Assembly: GCA_019096155.1 (NCBI GenBank)
Contig: JAHCVI010000004.1
Location: 930,001-994,000 of the forward strand
Length of the DNA: 64,000 bases
Origin: Staphylotrichum longicolle
Taxonomy: Eukaryota; Ascomycota; Sordariomycetes; Sordariales; Chaetomiaceae
Reading direction: 5' to 3'
Both the position numbers and the translations under genes were made by a program. The notes beneath the pieces were generated by a model. That model saw nothing but the letters and a program-made list of their open reading frames with translations, searched no databases and was not told the origin of the DNA. Positions 33,106-43,149 of this stretch are shown here, piece after piece. Every line of letters starts with the position of its first letter. Position 1 is the first letter of the stretch.

Positions 33106-34344
33106 ATGACGCTGGCATCGACTCCAAACGCAAGCATCGCGCTGGGTCGACCAAATGACGGTCTTGTCGCTCGCTTGTTGCTCCTCTATACGTATTGTTA
33201 CACTCTCGTAACCGCCCCCTTTCTGCTCTCTCATGTCGCTCTCGATCTCCTCCTGTGTCTGCTCCCATGGGGGCGGCCGACAAAAGAATGGTCACTCATC
33301 CAAGCGGCCCGCATGCGGGTCGTCAGACTGGTCCTTCTATACTGGTCTCGCCTGCGCCTAGGAGACCGACTTACTCTGCGTCCCGGCGCCGAACGCAACC
33401 GGTTCGAACTGATACGTCCGCGGTCCCCGAAGCTCTACAAGGGCGCTCTCTCCGACGCCACCATCCAGCCTGAAACCATCGGCACGACATGGACTCCAGC
33501 CCGGCCGCCGCCCCCGGCCCTGGTCCAGCCGTCGCTCACCGTGGCCCTGCACTTCCACGGCGGCGGCTTCGCCATCGGCAACGGCCGCGACGAAGACACG
33601 GGCTACCTCGCCCAGACGCTCCTCCAGCACATGGGCTGCCGGTTCGTCTGCACGCCGCAGTACCGCCTCTCGAGCCGGCGCGGCGGCCGCTTCCCCGCGC
33701 CCATCCAGGACGCCCTCACTGCCTACCTCTGGCTGCTGCACGACAAGGGCATCCCCGCGCGCCAGATCATCCTCTCGGGCGACTCGGCGGGCGGCAACAT
33801 CGCGCTCGGCCTGCTGCGGTACATCCGCGAGCACGGAGCCGAGCTCGACATCCCGCCCCCCGCGGCCGTCGCGCTGTGGTCGCCGTGGGTCGACGTGGGG
33901 GCGGCCACGCAGCAGGACATGCGCCTCTCGCCCAACTACGGCACCGACTACCTCAACAAGGAGTTTGGCCAGTGGGGCGCGCTGTCAGTGTCCGGGTACG
34001 GCGAGGTTGACCCGTGCGGGCCGTATCTCTCGCCGCTGCACCACCCGTTCCCGCCGCCGGCGGTGGAGGGTGGCGCCCGCACCGTGCCCATGTTTGTGCA
34101 CGGTGGGGATAGGGAGGTGCTGTGGGACGACATCCAGCTCGTTGCGCAGCGCTACGCGGAGGTGGGGTGGAACGTGCACTTGGACGTGTCGAAGCATTGC
34201 CCGCATGACATTCTGCTGCTGGGGTCGAGGATCGGGTTTGAGAGGGAGGCGGAAGCGGCGGCGGCAGAGGCGCGCGAGTTCTTCGCGGCAACGACGGACC
34301 TCAAGCTGCTGGGCGGGCGGGTTCCGGGGCAGGTTTCGGGGTAG
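33106..34344 (+). CDS. HSL-family alpha/beta hydrolase (esterase/lipase), membrane-anchored
   Basis: A single exon gives 412 residues. A hydrophobic stretch at about 23-54 (LLLLYTYCYTLVTAPFLL and on) predicts a membrane anchor. The oxyanion motif HGGGF is at 151-155 and the nucleophile elbow GDSAGG at 225-230 with Ser227. A likely acid is in HGGDREVLWDD and the His in SKHCPHD. These are the marks of the hormone-sensitive-lipase (alpha/beta-hydrolase-3) family, which includes lactone and ester hydrolases that act after Baeyer-Villiger enzymes as well as arylacetamide deacetylases. The codon-dense GC-rich centre has strong antisense frames that are shadows. It lies between the SDR and the monooxygenase on the same strand. 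Confidence 0.92.
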   Translation: MTLASTPNASIALGRPNDGLVARLLLLYTYCYTLVTAPFLLSHVALDLLLCLLPWGRPTKEWSLIQAARMRVVRLVLLYWSRLRLGDRLTLRPGAERNRFELIRPRSPKLYKGALSDATIQPETIGTTWTPARPPPPALVQPSLTVALHFHGGGFAIGNGRDEDTGYLAQTLLQHMGCRFVCTPQYRLSSRRGGRFPAPIQDALTAYLWLLHDKGIPARQIILSGDSAGGNIALGLLRYIREHGAELDIPPPAAVALWSPWVDVGAATQQDMRLSPNYGTDYLNKEFGQWGALSVSGYGEVDPCGPYLSPLHHPFPPPAVEGGARTVPMFVHGGDREVLWDDIQLVAQRYAEVGWNVHLDVSKHCPHDILLLGSRIGFEREAEAAAAEAREFFAATTDLKLLGGRVPGQVSG

Positions 34345-35368
34345 GGTACCCTCGGCCGCAACTGGATGTGGATTAGCTTCCGATGGACGCGAGGTAGATC
34401 TGGAATTCAACGCTGTCAAGTGTCAACTGTCAAAGTTCCATGCCAGCCTCAACCGGGCCGCGTGGCCTTCACTGAAATTTCACATGATAGACATTAATGG
34501 CTGGGACACTCCGAGGTAAACTTAGTTGGGAAAGCCCCACGGCTGAACGGCCAACAGCCACCATAGTGGGGGTCGAAGCTCTCGGTCTGGAGGAGGCATT
34601 GCGGGGTGCATCGTTGAGATTGGGGAATGCGGAGAATGCGGAGCATCCATGAGTGACAGGGACTTGATGCAACCCCAACACAGTGGAGTGCACTCGAGAT
34701 TGGGCTGTCAATTAGTTCACCCCTTTTGGGTTTGGTTTCCGAGCTGTGTTTGTTTGTTGCGCCATGATGTCAGACTGCATGTGGCGATCGGCAGGGCAGC
34801 TCGGATGCTCGTCGCTCGGGACTTGATGCCGGCACAAGACATATTCATTCCGAGCTGCACATCCATCAACAAGGAGCCGAAGTGCATTCACGTTTGCATC
34901 TCTGATGCACGCGTGCCTGCTAGCTCGAAAGGGACTGAGTTTGCGACCCAAGGACGCGTGTGTTGGGATCCTGGCAGCACTCAGGGGCGGGTCTTGTCCT
35001 GGCTCCCTGGGCAACGGGGGTGTCTCGGGGTCGCTCCGAACCCTCGGGATCACCCGACACTTGGCGATCAGCTTGCAAGCTGCATAGGCCCAGGTACTCG
35101 GCCCCGTGCAGAGCCGCGTGTGCAAGAGGTTAGGGCTCGCGGGAGCAGCGGTAACTCTGATGGTTTTGGTCCTTGCTTCCGATCCCGAGACACAATCATG
35201 AGATGAGCATCGGGTTGATGCCGGGACGCGTCAACAGTCTTCGGGTTCAAAATTGGGTAGAAGAAGCAACGTCGAAGTGCCTTTCAGTGCGATACACCAG
35301 CCTGTTACTGAGCCTATTCCTTTCTAGCTGTTGTTAAGCCTTCTTCGAGTTTCGTCTTGCACACCACA
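34345..35368. other. Intergenic, 1.0 kb
   Basis: No gene or repeat is seen. The right end serves as promoter of the monooxygenase gene. Confidence 0.45.
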
Positions 35369-36844
35369 ATGGCCAACGGCATTCCCAACGGAGGGCCCAA
35401 TGGCGACTCTTTTTTTGACATCGTCATTGTCGGCGCCGGCATCTCGGCCATCAACGCCGCATACCGCATCCAAACAGAAGGACCAGCCGATGCAACATAC
35501 GCAATTTTGGAAGGTCGAGACGCTCTTGGGGGCACCTGGGACCTGTTTCGTTACCCCGGCATCCGGTCGGACTCGGACATCTTCACTTTTGGGTTCCCGT
35601 GGAGCCCCTGGAAGCAGAATGTCTCTCTCGCATCCGCGGACCAGATCAAAAGCTACATGAAGCAGTCTGCCGAGTCTCAAGGTATCGACCAGCACATCCT
35701 CTACCGCCACAGCGTGGTCTCGGCAAATTGGAGCCCCGGAGCAAAGAACTGGGAGCTGCAGGTGGCTGTGGCCGGACAAGAACAACCTCGAATCGTCCGG
35801 TCACGGTTCCTGCTGTTGGGGACGGGTTATTACGACTACGAGAAGCCCCTGGAAGCCGTGATTCCTGGCATCGAGAACTTTGGTGGCAAGGTTATCCACC
35901 CGCAGTTCTGGCCCAAGGACTACGACTACACCGGCAAGGATGTTGTGATCATCGGCAGCGGCGCCACCGCTGTCACCGTCCTCCCGGCCATGGCCGAAAA
36001 GGCCAAGCACGTCACCATGCTGCAACGAAGCCCTGGCTACGTGTTTTCCCTGCCGTCGAACAGCATCATCACGACGCTCCTCTTCGCCATCCTCCCCGTC
36101 AGTCTGGCCCACTACCTCAACCGCATCTTCTGGCTGCTCCGAAGCCACCTGACCACGGTGCTCTGCCGGACCTGGCCGGGCCTCGCCAAACTCGTCATTA
36201 AACATGCCACCATCAAGCAGCTGCCGCCCGACATTCCCTGGGACCCCAACTTCAAGCCGCGGTACAACCCCTGGGAGCAGCGCTTCTGCGCCTGTGTCGA
36301 CGGCGACTTCTTCGCCGCGCTGCGGTCCGGCAAAGGGGGCGTCGTGACTGGCACCATCAAGACGGTGACCAAAAAGACCATCGAGCTGGACTCGGGCGCG
36401 AGCCTCCACCCGGATGTGATCGTCACCGCGACGGGGCTGAAGTTGCGGTTTGGTGGTGGGATCCAGTTCTCGGTCGACGGTCAGCCGTTCAAGTGCTCGG
36501 ACAAGTTCGCGTGGCGCGCGGCGATGCTGCAGGACGTGCCCAACCTGCTTTTCCTGACGGGCTACGAGACGGCGTCGTGGACGCTGGGCGCCGATGTCAG
36601 TTCGCGGCTGTTTGTGCGCATTCTCAAGGAGATGCAGGAGAGGGGTGCCAAGGTGGCGGTGCCGCGGCCGTCGAGGGCCATGCCGGAGAAGCCCATGATG
36701 AGCTTGACTTCGACGTATCTCAAGACTGTGAAGGAAGTGCTGCCCAAGGCTGGAACGGGCGTCTGGGCGGCCAAGACGAACTACTTTGCGGATATGGCGA
36801 GGGCCAAATGGGGCAGCCTCACAGCGGATTTGGAGTTTTCTTAG
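35369..36844 (+). CDS. Baeyer-Villiger-type flavin monooxygenase
   Basis: A single exon encodes 491 residues. The FAD Rossmann motif is VGAGISA near 21-27 and the NADPH motif IIGSGATA near 195-201. Between them FGGKVIHPQFWP at 171-182 fits the class I Baeyer-Villiger fingerprint FxGxxxHxxxWP exactly. Other family marks are GGTWDLFRYPGIRSDSD and VTATG. The enzyme should insert one oxygen next to a ketone to give an ester or lactone, using NADPH and O2. A hydrophobic stretch (TTLLFAILPVSLAHYL) could touch membranes or a lipophilic substrate. The neighbours (SDR, HSL-type hydrolase, P450) are the activities expected before and after this reaction. The substrate is unknown. Confidence 0.93.
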   Translation: MANGIPNGGPNGDSFFDIVIVGAGISAINAAYRIQTEGPADATYAILEGRDALGGTWDLFRYPGIRSDSDIFTFGFPWSPWKQNVSLASADQIKSYMKQSAESQGIDQHILYRHSVVSANWSPGAKNWELQVAVAGQEQPRIVRSRFLLLGTGYYDYEKPLEAVIPGIENFGGKVIHPQFWPKDYDYTGKDVVIIGSGATAVTVLPAMAEKAKHVTMLQRSPGYVFSLPSNSIITTLLFAILPVSLAHYLNRIFWLLRSHLTTVLCRTWPGLAKLVIKHATIKQLPPDIPWDPNFKPRYNPWEQRFCACVDGDFFAALRSGKGGVVTGTIKTVTKKTIELDSGASLHPDVIVTATGLKLRFGGGIQFSVDGQPFKCSDKFAWRAAMLQDVPNLLFLTGYETASWTLGADVSSRLFVRILKEMQERGAKVAVPRPSRAMPEKPMMSLTSTYLKTVKEVLPKAGTGVWAAKTNYFADMARAKWGSLTADLEFS

Positions 36845-37515
36845 TCTTGAGACGTGTAGTAGATACTGTAGTACTCAACAGAGCTCTGATTCATGGATTC
36901 CTATTACAGGTGGCATCTGAACCTGTATCCTGTCTCCCCTATCTCGTCTTCAGCTTCTAGGCCATGAACTGTCACGCTTCCTCCCTGAATGCCTCGACGT
37001 CTCTTGCAAGCGCAATACCCGCATACGAATCGATTCACGTGTGTCCATGGGTCTGCCATGTGTGCCGTGCCCCGCATTCTGCACCTCGCAGTGGCGTCCA
37101 CCCCACTGATTCCCAAGGTACCTTACCCATGCAAGGGTTCAAGGAGTTTGCCTGAGTGCGGGGTGCAGTAATCTGGGGATGATCGACGGTCTTGGAGCCT
37201 TCCCCCCCATGTCCGTATTTGGGGTTGCCTTCCGAGCCTCGCCTCTGGACTGCCCGTCCTTGGCACCCGGGACTCGGGTCGAGACATGAGACATTGACTC
37301 CACTTGCACGCGATGAGCGATGACTGGGGAAGAACTGCTAGGGACTTTTTCAGGATACTCGCCATGCTTCACCCACTGGGCTGTCTTGTGAACATTATAT
37401 CGACCCCATCATTGCTCTTGTGTGCAGCTCAAACTCCTAGGTTCTCATATTCTCACATCAGGATTGCTTGAACTGAGACATTACCACTCTGCGGTTCTTG
37501 AGCATACCCTTCAAC
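36845..37515. other. Intergenic, 0.67 kb
   Basis: No gene is seen. A palindrome with core GGTACC lies at 37115-37124. Confidence 0.45.
37115..37124. repeat. Palindrome AAGGTACCTT
   Basis: A perfect 10-bp inverted repeat between genes; one of the GGTACC-centred group. Confidence 0.6.
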
Positions 37516-38758
37516 ATGTCCAAAGATACCGTGACCACCTTTCCTGGCCATCTTGGCAACCTGACGCCCGAGGAGGAACGCAAGCTTCAAGAGGCCTGGA
37601 TCCATCTCCTCCGGCTCTGCGGCGTTCAAGAGAGTGCCGACCATGAGACGCCGGACCGTACACACGTGTTCCATGAGCACCTGAACGACAAATGCACCGA
37701 AGGCTTTCGACAGCGGCTCTGGAGCTTCATCCTTGCGGACCACCCCGACGTGTTGGTGCTCCGCTTCCTCCGCGCCCGCAAGTGGGACGTGGAGAAGGCC
37801 GTGGCCATGCTCGTGTCCGCTCTCAACTGGCGCCACGAGCGGCGGCTAGAGGACGACATCATCCGCAAGGGCGACAGCATCGCCCTGGCCAAGGAGCAGT
37901 CGGCTGACGAGAAGAGCTTCATGGCGCAGTACCACTCCGGCAAGGCATATGTCCGCGGCTCAGACAAGGAGCGCCGTCCCGTGTTTATCATCAAAGTGCG
38001 GCTGCACGACCCGAAACTCCAGTCGCCCGAGTCGATGGAGATGTTTGTCCTCCACAACATCGAGACCATCCGGACCATGATACGGCATCCGAGCGAGAAG
38101 GCATGTCTCATCTTCGACCTCACTGGCTTTGGGATGAAGAACATGGACTTCCACGTCGTCAAGTTCTTGGTTCAGGTGTTTGAGGCGAGGTACCCAGAGT
38201 ATCTGGGCGTGGTGCTCGTTCACAACGCACCATTTATCTTTTGGGGTCTGTCACGTCTTCATGTTTCCGGTTTCAATGTTCTTGAAAGTGCTAACGTGGA
38301 CCATGCTGCATGCAGGCATCTGGAGGATAATCAAGCCGTGGCTCGACCCCGTCATCGCGTCCAAGATCAACTTCACGAGCAGCAACAAAGATCTTGCGCG
38401 CTTCATTGCGCAAGAGGACCTGCAGAAGTGCTACGGCGGCAAAGACCACTGGGATTACAAGTACATCGCGCCGGTGGAAGGAGAGAATGACAAGCTGATG
38501 TCGGAGAAGAAGGAGGAGATCGATGCGGAACGACGGGAACTCATTCGCCAGTTTGAGCAGCTGTCGCTCGAATGGGCAAAAGTGAAGGAGCCGGAGTCGG
38601 TCGATGCAAAGCACAAAGTGACCAAGAGGAGCGAGCTGGCAGAGTGGCTTCGCGAGACTCACTGGAAGCTGGACCCCTACGTCCGAGCAAGGACCTACTA
38701 CCACCGAGTGGGCGTGATTGACCCTGTTGGTGCGGTGGATTACAAGGCTGCACGTTGA
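37516..38758 (+). CDS. SEC14-like CRAL-TRIO lipid-transfer protein
   Basis: Exons 37516-38245 and 38316-38758 give 390 residues. The CRAL-TRIO N-terminal helices include VLRFLRARKWDVEKAVAML, the usual start of the fold. The lipid-binding domain follows with RRPVFIIKVRLHD, CLIFDLTGFGMKNMDFHVVKF, ARYPEYLGVVLVHNAPFIFWG and, after the intron, IWRIIKPWLDPVIASKINF. A helical, charged C-terminal extension of about 100 residues is present. SEC14 proteins exchange phosphatidylinositol, phosphatidylcholine or other lipids between membranes and support lipid signalling. Its place beside four membrane-associated oxidative enzymes might mean delivery of a hydrophobic substrate, or be coincidence. No signal peptide is seen. 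Confidence 0.92.
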
Positions 38759-39601
38759 GTGAGCCAGGGATTGTCGAATCAGGGGTCTCACACATTTACC
38801 GGGGGCCAGGGTGTCAAGTTTGCTTTGCCATGTCCATGTAGCCAAGTCTCTGTCTGCAATTGAAGTATGCCAAGCTCCCGAGTTTCCCTCTGCTCCATGT
38901 TGCTTTGCCTCATTCAGCTTCTGTCCAGCCGAACCGGGGATGTTCACCACCAAAGTCAGGTTTGGGAGGCCGTGGATCAGCTCGTGACCACCAGTGTCGA
39001 CGATTTGCATGTGCTCAGGCACAATTGCGCCGACTGTTAGCCTGTCAATAGTGACGGTTGAAAACAGGATTCCAGCCACCGTTGGTAACTCCGAACCGAT
39101 GTCCATTTTGCGAGGTGCATATCCGCTCTCGACTAGGCCCAGCCAAGCCGGATCAGGAAGACGAGGCCGAGACTAGCGGCAGCTCAGGATTGCACAACGC
39201 ACAGTTTGAATGCGGAGCCGAGGGAGCCCAGCGGGGTAAGGGTTGATCAGTGGGGATTCCTACCCCAGGTTGCATGCACCCCAGATCCCCTCAAGTGTGG
39301 GGGACGGTTGGAGCTAGGGGGTGGGTGCTTGGCGGCGTTGGCACCTCTTTGGAGAAAGCAGTTCGTGCGCGCCGATGGCGGGTTGATGATCCTCAAAGAG
39401 TCTAAATCAAGCCAGGACTCTTCACTTGGAATAACTTGGCTTCCTACCTTCAGTCCGAGGCACTACCACTCCAACCTCATCCACGCCTCCTCCCGTCCCG
39501 CCCCTTTCCCCGGCTCTGGATGGGGTCATAACCAGTGGGCTCCCTCTCCACCGTCTGGCAAGCAACTCAAGGCACCCTGACTTCGCCCGCACCACATCAC
39601 C
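38759..39601. other. Intergenic, 0.84 kb
   Basis: No supported gene is present. The right end is a C-rich leader of the repeat-protein gene. Confidence 0.45.
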
Positions 39602-42600
39602 ATGCGGTTCTCCAACCTGCTCCTTGCGGCCTCGGCCCCCCTCGGCCTCCTCGCCAGGGAGTCCCCCGACCAACTCTCACCGGGAGAGCTCGTTGCGCTC
39701 CTCGAAAAACACAACCTCGCAATCGTCCCCAAGTCGGAGCTCACAGACGCGTTGATCGAGCTCAACGCCCTGCTTAAGAGTCAAAGGATACAACCACAAC
39801 ACTTTGCACCAAAGTTTGTGAAGAGGCAAAATGGCACAACAACATCAGACTCGGGCTCGGGCTCTGGCTCTGGTTCTGGCTCTGGGTCGAGTTCCGGCCC
39901 AGGCACGAGCTCCGGTACACGAGGCGTCTCTGCAGCAGACTTCCTCGGTCTCGATGATTTGGGAGATGTGATCAAGGGTCTCTTCAAGCCATTGGAAGAC
40001 CTCACTGGCCTCCTCAAAGCCCTCGAGGGCCTGCTCACGGCCGAGTTTCTGCAAGGCTTCCGCGATGCGATGGTCTATCTAGCCGCGACTCTGAAGCCGC
40101 CAGCGCCAGATCTAGTGCAGGGTCTCTTGGCAAAGGGCGGACCGCTGCTCGACATGCTCGGCGAGATCGATCTCAAGGGCCTCCTCGACCAGCTCAAGGG
40201 TGTCGACCTCAACGGCCTGGTTGGCGCCGCGCTCAAGCTCCTGTCCGAGAAGAACATCAACAACATTGAGGCATTGGTTACAAATGGCGCCGCTCTCCTC
40301 ACGCCCGGCTTCGTCAACCAGACGTCGAGCCTCATTGGGGACGTTTCGCCGCTGTTGGGCGAGTTGAGTCCATTGCTCAAGCAACTTACGGCGTTGGATC
40401 TCGACGGCCTTCTCAAGGCACTGGGGCCGCTTCTCACTCCCGATTCCATCCAGGGTCTGGTGACTTTGTTGGAGAACGCCGAGGCGCTACTCACGGCCGA
40501 TACTGTGAAACAACTCGGTGGCCTTCTGGGGTCCGTGGGTCCCTTGCTCAAGAAGCTTTCGCCGCTACTCGAGAAGATCACGCCTTTGCTCGACAAGATT
40601 TCGGGCCTGGATCTGGAGGGTCTTTTGGATGCCGTTGCACCTCTGCTCAAGCCGGAATCCATCCAAGGCATCGTGACCCTGTTGAACAATGCCGAGGCTC
40701 TGCTGACGGCCGAGACTGTCAAGAATATCGGCGGTCTTCTGGACTCGGTTGGCCCACTGCTCACAAAGGTCTCGCCCTTGTTGGACAAGATTTCAGGCCT
40801 GGATCTGGATGGCATCTTGAAGGCCGTCGAGCCTCTCTTGACACCAACATCCATTCAAGGCATCGTCACGCTGCTCAACAACGCCGAGGCATTGTTGACG
40901 GCCGACTTCGTCAAGAGCATCGGCGAGCTCCTGACCTCTGCTGGGCCTCTTCTCACGAAGGTTTCACCCCTTCTTGATGAGGTCGGCAAACTGGATCTTG
41001 AGGGCATCCTCAAGGCTGTTGCGCCCCTGTTGTCGCCAGAGTCCATTCAAGGGATTGTCACGTTGCTCAACAACGCTGAAGCATTGTTGACGGCCGACTT
41101 CGTCAAGAGTATCGGCGAGCTCCTGACCTCTGCCGGTCCTCTTCTCACCAAGGTGTCACCCCTTCTTGATGAGGTCGGCAAATTGGATCTTGAGGGCATC
41201 CTCAAGGCTGTTGCGCCTCTGTTGTCGCCAGAGTCCATTCAAGGAATCGTCACGTTGCTCAACAACGCGGAAGATCTGTTGACGGCCGAGTTTGTTAAGA
41301 GTATTGGGGGCCTCTTGACATCGGTTGGTCCACTGCTCCAGAAAGTCTCGCCTCTGCTTGACGAGGTCGGCAAGCTGGATCTTGACGGTATCCTCAAGGC
41401 TGTTGCTCCTCTCCTGACGCCAACACAAATCCAAGGGATCGTCACGCTGCTCAACAACGCCGAAGCGCTACTCACGGCTGAGTTTGTTAAAAGTATTGGC
41501 GGTCTCTTAACATCGGTTGGCCCACTACTGCAGAAAGTGACGCCCCTGCTCGACAAGGTCGGCGAGTTGGACTTGGAAGGCATCCTTAGCGCTGTTGCCC
41601 CTCTCCTCACGCCAACACAAATCCAAGGCATTGTGGGCCTGCTCAACAACGCAGAAAACCTGCTGGATAACAGCACGGTTGTTAGTCTCAAGGGCCTTCT
41701 CAAGAGTGCAGGCCCGCTTCTCGACAGCCTCGGCGAACTCGACCTCAAATCGCTCCTCGCCCAAGTCGGACCTCTCCTCGCTCAAGTTGGCCCTCTGCTA
41801 GACGAGCTTGCCAAGCTCGATCTCCAGGCCCTCCTGGCCTCGGTCGCCCCGCTGCTCAGCCCCGACTCCATCAAGGGCATCATCGGGCTCCTGGGCAACG
41901 CCGAGAACCTGCTCACGGCCAACTTCGTGGACAACACCCAGACGCTGATCGGCGACGCCGTCCCGCTCGTCTCAGCCCTCGCAACCGTCAACATCGCAGC
42001 CCTGATCAAGCAACTCCAGCCGCTGCTCGACGCCCTCGGCCAGATCGACATCGCCGCACTCCTCAAGCAACTCTCGCCCCTCCTCGCCCAGGTCTCGCCC
42101 CTCCTCGACGAGCTCAGCAAGATCGACCTGGCCAAGCTCATCGGCCAGCTCTCACCCCTCCTCAACGCCCTCGGCAAGATCGACCTCGAGAGCATCCTCG
42201 CCGCCGTCGCGCCCTTGCTCACGCCCAAGTCCATGGGCGGCATCGTCAGCCTGCTTGACAACGCCGAGTCGCTCCTCACGTCCACCTTTGTCAACCAGAC
42301 GCAGACCCTCATTGGCGGCGCGGTTCCACTCATCAGCGCGCTCGACAAGGTCGACATTGAGGGCCTGTTTGCCGTCATCGAGCCGCTGCTCAAGGAGCTG
42401 AACGGGATCGACCTGACGGGGCTGGTGGACGCGATCAAGCCGCTGCTGGAAGCGGTCAAGACGATTGATGTGAAGGGCCTGGTGGACCAGCTGATGCCGC
42501 TGCTGACGCCTGAGAGTATCAAGGGCATTATTGGGCTGGTGAGCAATGCGGGGCTGTTGTTGAGCAAGACGTTTGTGACGCAGACGTCGGAGCTGATTGA

Positions 42601-42737
42601 TGATGCTACGCCGGTAAGTTCAGATCATTTTCCGTGGTTGACATGGCCGTTTGACTGATTTGTGTTTGTTACAGCTTGTGGCGACGATTGCCGACCTTGT
42701 TCATGCGGTCTTGAAGGAGTTTGTTGGGAAACGGTAG
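39602..42737 (+). CDS. Secreted 1024-residue leucine-rich helical repeat protein
   Basis: Exons 39602-42613 and 42675-42737 give 1024 residues. A short signal peptide (MRFSNLLLAASAPLGLLA) is followed by a Ser/Gly linker near residues 80-101. From about residue 205 to the end the protein consists of about 11 related units of roughly 64 residues. Each unit holds a core like PLLTPESIQGIVTLLNNAEA, then LLTADFVKSIGELL, PLLTKVSPLLD and LDLEGILKAV. Residues alternate in an amphipathic helical pattern, suggesting an alpha-solenoid. Units 3-7 are exactly 192 bp each and units 4 and 5 differ almost only at their first residues. Later units contain shorter internal repeats. No catalytic motif or known family is recognised. 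Surface or matrix roles are possible but unproven. Confidence 0.85.
40637..41596 (+). repeat. Five tandem 192-bp coding repeats
   Basis: Units begin at 40637, 40829, 41021, 41213 and 41405 with exact 192-bp spacing. The units starting at 40829 and 41021 are nearly identical over most of their length, which indicates recent duplication or gene conversion. Divergent units flank the array on both sides. Confidence 0.9.
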
Positions 42738-43149
42738 CCCTGATCGGAGGGGAGGATGGAAGAGGCGGCTCCCTGCATAATGGTCGTCAGGGATATTTGC
42801 GTTGTACTTAATGTATCCGTGCTGCATATGAAAGAGACAGGAATGGAAACAAGTCATGGAAGCAGTGGGAACTCTCAGACTTGCTATCGGACCCAAGTAT
42901 TTGTGATGAATGGGCCCCTTGTTCCATTCCGCCAGGACACACTCTCTGTGCGTTAGGTTTTACGATTGGACGGCTGGGGTACGCCGAGTAAGTGTTGGTC
43001 AGACTCTGGGCCAGCCAGGCACCTGCGTCCTCCCCGCAACGATCCCCAGCAGAACTGAGGTACCCAACTTAGGCAAGGTATCCCGCTGGGAATTCCAACT
43101 TGGAGCCTCTTCATCTCTCGCTCCGTCCCCCCAGTTGTCAATCGGTACA
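42738..43149. other. Intergenic, 0.4 kb
   Basis: This lies between the repeat-protein gene and a kinase-like gene on the same strand. No gene is seen. Confidence 0.45.

Noticed and set aside
33358..34419. Several GC-rich frames on both strands over the HSL-type hydrolase
   Set aside because: They are Arg/Pro/Ala-rich shadows in high-GC coding DNA; only one frame carries HGGG and GDSAGG.
40075..42567. Long minus-strand open frames (up to 260 codons) across the repeat-protein gene
   Set aside because: They are periodic like the sense repeats and arise because the antisense of Leu/Asp/Gly-rich codons lacks stops. They show no motif and no start context.
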